Source: Cyathus striatus
Taxonomy: Eukaryota; Basidiomycota; Agaricomycetes; Agaricales; Nidulariaceae
Reading direction: 5' to 3'
Length of the DNA: 64,000 nt
Assembly: GCA_025738555.1 (NCBI GenBank)
Contig: JAOVFP010000007.1
Coordinates: 2,418,001 to 2,482,000, forward strand
Notes under the pieces: generated by a model
Seen by the model: only the letters and a program-made list of their open reading frames with translations
Told to the model about the DNA's origin: nothing
The model's database searches: none
Shown: in pieces, positions 57,584 through 64,000 of the stretch
Position numbering within the stretch: position 1 is the stretch's first letter
How the letters are laid out: every line of letters starts with the position of its first letter
Made by a program: the position numbers and the translations under genes

Positions 57584-60500
57584 ATGCCTCTTCCTGTTAA
57601 AAGGACAAAAACTCCAGTTACATTTAAACTAGATGAGTTATCTCTGACAACAACTATTGATCCTAGTACTGGATGTCACTTTGTTGTGTGTAACAGATGT
57701 GAAGAAACTGTTAGACTTACAGTAACTGCCAATTTTGACCCTATGAACAAACACAGAAATGGAAAAAAATGCAAGCACTATGCTTTAAAAAAGGGCCTTA
57801 ATTGGAATTATGATCTATCTTGTGAAAGAATTGAAGAAGAATCTGGAGCTTCTGAGAACCATGTTAAAAAGTCAGTGGCATATATTTCCTGTCCAGGCTT
57901 GGCTATTTCTTGGAATCCTGGTTCAATTTGGACAACATACCCATATCATAGACATGGATTAAGTTCACTCCCATGGGTACCAATTAAATTTGACCATAAA
58001 AAGCAGAAAATATTTATGAGGTCACAGAAATGTATTGAAGCAGAAGACAAAGAAAATAATAATAATAATAATTTGGTACATCCAGGTGAAACACCTTGCT
58101 TAAATTGCCAGGGAATCCCAAACATAAATGCATTTAAGAAGTTTATGGAGCAAGCAGAAAGTACAAAAGAAAATAAATCTTGGGATCATCTCAACTATAT
58201 GCAACTCAAATCTGCTATGACAAAAATGAGAAAGCAATTGGATACATTATATGTAAAGGTAAGTAAATAAATCAGAGCTATATGTTGCAATTGAATATTA
58301 ATTACATTTAATTTACTTCAAGTTAAACAATGCAGAAAAAAAATTCAAGACATATGAGCAAAAGGTTGATGATCATCAACGAATTGTAATGCTGATTGAA
58401 AACAATGAAATAGCTGGACTGAGACGACTAATATCAGCTGAATTGAGACATGGAGGGTCTCCTAAAAGTATAATTGATAAGATCCAAAAGTGTCTTAGTG
58501 GGCTATATAGTCCTCGAGGTGGCTTTACAGAACAGGACCTTGATATTGGCTTCCTTGTAAAATCCATTAGGGGACCAAAATTGCTTTATGCCCTTTCCAA
58601 ATCACATGGTCTAGCTTCAGATACTACACTTCGCCACCATAAAAAGATACCTCGCTTATTAGCAGCTATTTCTACCCCATCATCTGAGGAAAATAATCAT
58701 AATATATCAACATTTCTTGACCCAGATATTCATCCATCTCCTCTGCCTATCAGAGGTAGAACTCCAGGAAATGTTCTCATGTTTGATGGTATTGCACTTG
58801 AAACAAGATGTCATTATTGTTCCCAGCGAAATCAAATAATGGGTCTTTGCCGGGAACATGCAGAAAATGTTAAAACAGAAGTCACAGATTATCAAGTTAT
58901 TGAAGATGTACGTAGAAGATTACTTAATACTTCTGGTGAGAATGATAAGAAAGTATGCTTAGGAAAAGAAGCTACAGTTGTTGCATTGACTCCATATTCA
59001 CATCTCAATCATTACCAACCTGTTCCTTTAGTTGTGTCTGCAACTGACAAAACAGAGAAATGGGTACAGTTGAAGTTATGGATGGAAACATTCTTACATA
59101 ACTATAAAACACATTCATTTGGAGAAGCACTTAATGGGCCAATATGGTCTCTTGCAAGTGATGGTGACTCAACATACCGTCGTGCTAAGCATGAAATTTG
59201 CTCACAGTCAGTGATTCAAAATGATTCAGAGATGGGTAAAATACTTTCAAAGTTATCAGGATTAAATTTATTCACATCTGTTAATGGTATTACATGGACA
59301 TGTGATCCAAAGCATATATTCAAACATTTTGCAACATTACTCCGAAGTAAGGATGGTGTAATGGTATGTGATACAAATATCACTTCAGTTGATATTATAC
59401 TGCATTTATCTCAGCTACCAGACATGACACTTCAAAAGGCAATTACTCTTCTTGATCCAGCTGACAAACAAAATGTTCCAAAGGCTGTATCTCTTATACA
59501 GCATCTCTTAAAACTTGAATCACTTCCCATGCCTTCAAATCCAGCAGAAATAAAAAAAAGAAAAGCTATAAATTTTTTTGCACACTTTCTTGGGTGCTTT
59601 ACACTTCCTTTCATTGATATAAATATGTCTCTTGAAGAGCAGTTAAAATCCTTATGTAAATTTGCACATTTGGCTGTTGCACTTCATCACAAACATGGAG
59701 TATGTAGCCTTACAGGTACACTATATATAGACTCACAATCAACTATCAAGAATATTATCATTACTACTGCACACTTACAATTAATTAGTCCTGATCTTGC
59801 ATTTTATATTCTTGATGAAGGAACAGACAGACTGGAAATGTTGTTTGCTGATTGCCATACACAAAATCATGCACGTAACTTTGATATTGAAGAACTTAGT
59901 GGAAAGCTTAGTGTTGCCACTTTGGTAAATAGTGCATTCATGCGAAATCCTGATATTCACAAAGGTACTAGGCGTCTAGATTTAAAAGATGTCATTGGTG
60001 TTGATCATGTAAATCCCAAATCATGGAAAGGCACAGTGACAGTTGGTGATCTTGATCTGGAGACTATATGGAAAGATAGCTGTAAAGTAGCAAATGATAC
60101 CTTAATGAGATATTCCGAGAATACTTGGTATTGTGATTTTGAGAATATCTTTTTAAAAAAAGATCATGATATTCTCCGTCCTTCAGGAAAATATGTGGGA
60201 GTTCAATTCTCTGAGAAATCCTCTGAGAGTGAGAATAGATCTGAAATTGAGAATCCAACACTTCAAATGGAATTAACAGAGAATAACTTAATAGCTTCTG
60301 CTTTGAATATAGAAAAGCAATCTGCACATTCTATTCTGTCCACTTCGACTTCTAATCATACTCACACCTCACTTGTTGCAAGTCTTACATTAAACCGTTC
60401 ACAGAAAGTTACAATGCGGCCTTTGCATGCACAAGGAATGGCAATTGAGGATCTCTACAAGCAATCAAAATTTCAAAATGTAGCAGTACCTTCTGCTGAA

Positions 60501-61841
60501 AACTCTGCTGCCTGCATGAAAAGTACTGACCTATGTGCTTTTTTATCACGGGTTGGAAAAGAAATATGTCTTGCAGTTCTTGCAGTTGTAGGTTTCAGAT
60601 ATAAGGAAAAAGATGCACAGACAAGATCTATAGCAACTTTAGAGGATCTCTCTGATTATAAAAAGGGAGTAATTGTTATTGGGCAAGTCATTCAACTGGT
60701 GAATATTGAATCAAATATCTGGGAATGGACTGGTAAATACCTACCTATTGCTACTTTCTCAGAAAACTCACAAATAAGTAAAGCTCTTTATGTACTTGAG
60801 CTTCCATCTATTCTGACTCATCCACTCCATCAATATGTAAGGAAAACTTCAACAGGTAAAGTTACTTGGGGTGTGGATGGTGATGAACTGTCAAATATAG
60901 TTACCACTTTATGGCAGGCATGCAACTTAGCTAGTTCAGGTCTTGAGACTCTTAAAAATATTCAAATACTTCCTGAAATAAAGAATGAAGATTCACTCCC
61001 TTATATCTCTTCATCTGGTAAGTTGTACTTGTTGATAATTAAATAAATCATAGTAATATATATTTAGGACAAAAATGCTTCATTGTTGATAATATTCCTG
61101 AAACTCTAGTGCCTAATGACAAGTTAGAAAGTGATGAGGTTGTTCACTGCCATATATGTGGAGATGAGAAGATGCTTAAACAAATGCGTGAACATGTAGG
61201 CCACCATGTTCTTGCAAAGTTTAGAGGAAAGCTAGACAGGGGACTGCTTCAAGAGGTATGTCTCCTCCTTTCTAATTAGAATACAGAACAAATGCCTGAA
61301 TACATTGTAGATTGAAGTAGAACCATGTGGATTTTGTGGAAGAGAAGATGTTTGCATAACAACTCTTACAAAGAAGAGAAATGGAGCTGGATCTATAACA
61401 TCTACCTGTGAATATCAAGATATAAGCATGAAATACAAAGCTACAACAATCTGTAAACCTTCAAACCATTGCACCAATGTTCCTATTCACTGCCCATTTT
61501 GCCTACCATCCATATCTGGTGTCCCAAAAACCATCTGGAAATATAATGCAATCAATCATTTTCTTATATTTCATGGAATAGAAGATCCCTCACAGCCTGG
61601 AAAATATTTAAATACTGAAATATCTGGGCAGCTATTGGTAGACATTTTCATTTCAAAAGAAGAAGAAAGACTAATGAATATTCCTTATGAGGCAATACTA
61701 TTTTTTAGAGATGAATATGGGATAGGAAACAGTGATGACATTGTACATGTTCAGAATGATTTGAAAGACAAGAAGAAAAGAATAAGATCTGTAAGTGATC
61801 AGCAAGCTGTTCCAAAAGGAAAGAAACAGAAAAATAAATAA
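57584..61841 (+). CDS. P-element-like transposase, 1,362 aa, intact reading frame
   Basis: Exons 57,584-58,258, 58,323-61,017, 61,068-61,255 and 61,311-61,841; introns 64, 50 and 55 nt; all phases fit. N-terminal zinc-finger pattern C36-x2-C39...H57...C63. A coiled coil of about 45 residues spans the first junction. A helix-turn-helix-like SIRGPKLLYALSKSHGLASD then TTLR follows. The RNase-H-like part has D380 (VLMFDGIAL), an inserted C-x2-C...C-x2-H cluster (388-404), D505 (SLASDGDSTYR), CDPKHIFKH (about 552-560) and, after an alpha-rich insert, D727/E730 in GTDRLEMLF. This order matches P-element transposases (FDE, DG, DPxHxxK, D-x2-LE..F). C-terminal fingers: CHICGDEKML..H..H (exon 3) and CGFCGR, CPFC..NHFLIFH (exon 4). 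I infer cut-and-paste transposase. Alternatives are a domesticated descendant or an unnamed related family. Confidence 0.75.
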
Positions 61842-62203
61842 TCAGTAGTTTAGGTATATTTATGTATTATACTGTGTATAAAAATTACTTGTAGCCTTGG
61901 TGCTTGAACCGGGGTTGAGTGTTTTGCACGGACACGGTCGGATAGATCGGATAAGTATCTTCCTCGAGAGCTTTCCTCGAGGCTCGATTCGGCTCTCACT
62001 GGTTTAGAGCAGCAATCCAGTTGTTCCATCTAATGATGTGGGCAAAATGTCGCCGTTTCGCCTTGCCAGGCGGCGAAACTGCCAGTGATGAAGGGGAGTG
62101 GCGATACCCAGCAATATTATTATGGTCCCATTTTTCTTATGCAATTATGTAATTAAAAGTGTCAACATAGGATTGTCCAAGAAAATATATTCTGCAGCTG
62201 CAA
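61842..62203. other. Spacer between two transposase genes
   Basis: Contains a GC-richer segment with CCTCGAGAGCTTTCCTCGAGG (about 61,960) and GTTTCGCCTTGCCAGGCGGCGAAAC (about 62,055), both hairpins. One may mark the right end of the P-like element or the left end of the hAT element. No ORF. Confidence 0.5.
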
Positions 62204-63466
62204 ATGGCTAAAAAAAAAGGAGGACAACCTGCTGATGAGTGCATATACCAGCATTTCGACAGGAAAGGCTATTTGGAGAGCACTAGATGACGGAATGTTG
62301 TCTGCAAGTACTGCGCAACACAGATTGTGCACAGGGATGGCCGCTGTGGAATACATCTGGTAGAGCAGTGTCCAAATGCTTCAGAACAAGTAAAAAAGGA
62401 TGCAGGCTCATATCTTATTGCACATGGTGGAGGGGCTCAAATAGATGTTTCAGACTCAGAGAAGGAAGAGGTCTCAGGTGTTGCTGAAGCTGGTTCTTCT
62501 CAAAAAAAGCGCAAGGATATATCTGGGAAAGCAGTGGTGGTTAACCATGGGATGGAAAGCTATGTTGATAGAGCACTTACAAAGAAGGAGCAGGATAAAG
62601 CAGATACATGGCTCTTGAAGTAAGTAGGCTCAGAAGTTTTGATACTGTCATACATCACTACTGATGCATTGGCAATTGACAGATGGTTCATTCATGGGAA
62701 TATCCCCTTTAGCCAGGCCAACAATCCCTTCTTCACTAAATGGGTAGAAAGCATCCAGCCCTGTTACTCACCAGCATCTCAGTTTGTTCTCACAATGAGA
62801 ATTCTGCCGGCAGAGGAAGCTCAAGCCTATGAAGATGATCTTAAACATTTGAAGAATAAGGAGAACATGACATACCTAATGGATGGCTGGGAAGATAGTA
62901 TGTGAAGATGTCTATATGGGTGCCTTCTCACTGAAGTGGGTGAACACCTATTTATACTTGGCTTGAAAGAGTTTACTGGAGTGCGAGCAACAGCAGATAA
63001 TCTGCTGGATGTTGCAAATGAAGCTCTGAAGCGAAAATTGATTGCTCCAAGGTCTATTATTGCAGTGTGTACAGATAACCCAACCACTATGCAAGCATTT
63101 TGTCATAAATGGACAATGGAAGGGAGCTATCCATGGATTCTTGTAAGTGTTATACATGTATGAAAGTGGTATGCAATTTACAAGTTAATCCAATAGCAAC
63201 TCCCTTGTTTTATGCATAGCATAAATACAATCATGGGGAAGGTGTCAAGCTTTCCAGCTATCAAGAAGCTGATTTCTAAGAATGTCAAGATCGTTTCCTT
63301 CTTTAATGCATCACACTATTGGGGGGGACAACTTGAAGAGCTCGTAAAGGAGCATAAAGTCACTTGGGGTTTGAAGAAAAATACTGAAACAAGATTTTAT
63401 GCTGTTATACTGCAGGCTATCAGTATTCAAGAACATAAGCAAGTCTTGTACAAGCTTTGCTTATGA
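62204..63466 (+). pseudogene. hAT-type (DUF659-like) transposase, decayed
   Basis: ATG at 62,204. A BED-type finger (CKYC...HLVEQC, 62,308-62,365) is followed by a spacer, then, after a probable intron 62,619-62,681, IPFSQANNPFFTKW and a helical part to LMDGWEDSM. The next part reads CLYGCLL..VGEHLFILGLKEFTG, IAVCTDNPTTMQAF and PWIL. After another intron come QLPCFMHSINTIMGKV, VKIVSFFNASHYW and KKNTETRFYAVI. This order is that of fungal hAT elements with the DUF659 core. TGA at 62,288 and at 62,903 (Arg or Trp expected) interrupt it. The C-terminal dimerisation domain is not seen before the stop at 63,466. Confidence 0.85.
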
Positions 63467-64000
63467 GATTGATAAGACTAACTTTTAGAGAATGTTTATT
63501 TATGTAGTATTAACACCACCAACAAAGAACATAAAGTTCAAGTTAGTTTATATTTAGTTTGAGGGCACAAGAGTTTCATGTATAGTAAAGTGAACTAAGT
63601 GTTTAATAGTAGATAGCGCAATTGCCTTCAGGTACTTTCAGAACAGACTTCAGACTTCAAATTTGTACTCGGAATCCAATATCAATTTCAGAATGTACTC
63701 TACTGCAAGAACAGAAGTACAGCCAGTGCAGTGCTTAAGGTATTCTAAAGGTATGTCTAACTACTTATATATTTAATTACATGGCAGCGGTCTCATGCAC
63801 AATGGTATAGGTAAAGTAAATAGTATATCATAATGTACTAGTGCATCCTAATGGTCAAAGAGGTATGGTCAACCCTCCATACAAGAATCCATGAGGGTGT
63901 GCTCAGTTTCAGAGATGCATCAAGTGCTGCACCATGCTATTAATAGACACATGTCAAGACATGCACTAATACATGTGCTAATCCTGGCCAAGTACTTGGA
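63467..64000. other. No gene recognised at the window end
   Basis: AT-rich. May include the rest of the hAT element, but no coding signal or terminal repeat is visible. Confidence 0.4.

Overview
This window looks like a piece of the nuclear genome of a basidiomycete fungus, almost certainly an Agaricomycete. The evidence is introns of about 47-64 nt with GT...AG ends, genes of families I know mainly from mushroom-forming fungi (DUF6699, DUF6532), and a transposon population typical of them (Plavaka-type and KDZ transposases with CxC5/CxC6-like clusters, a hAT transposase, a Gypsy-like LTR). I cannot name genus or species.

Region 1 (1-25,701) is one giant imperfect inverted repeat. Position 1 pairs with about 25,701, and the arms run inward to about 10,867 and 13,406, leaving a spacer of about 2.5 kb. 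The outermost 60 bases agree at 56 positions and each arm has private insertions, so this is diverged biological sequence rather than a simple assembly mirror. The arms carry a cluster of DUF6699-type genes, mostly decayed, plus one 467-aa gene that is open in the left arm (7,045-8,551) and frameshifted in the right (16,263-17,736). The spacer holds a 1.02 kb foldback element, a tRNA-like segment and a 129-aa unknown ORF.

Region 2 (25.4-28.1 kb) is a tandem duplication carrying 3' ends of a kinesin-light-chain-type TPR gene, one of them cut by an LTR-like sequence.

Region 3 (28-54.5 kb) is AT-rich transposon territory. It contains an unknown 692-aa gene with a long poly-Glu tract, a minisatellite, a dead Plavaka transposase with a 1,295-bp non-autonomous hAT-like element inserted in it (8-bp target duplication), a divergently placed dead DUF6532 gene, a solo LTR with a 5-bp target duplication, a dead KDZ transposase, a dead paralogue of the 692-aa gene, and a long array of hairpin-forming repeats. 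Nearly all premature stops here can be explained by single C-to-T (or G-to-A) changes.

Region 4 (54.5-64 kb) holds a probable host membrane-protein gene (55,502-56,282), then a large four-exon gene (57,584-61,841) encoding an intact 1,362-aa protein whose architecture I read as a P-element-like transposase, then a decayed hAT transposase (62,204-63,466).

The best candidates for something new are the intact P-like transposase among dead neighbours, the giant palindrome with its DUF6699 cluster, the hairpin-repeat array, and the unknown poly-Glu gene family.
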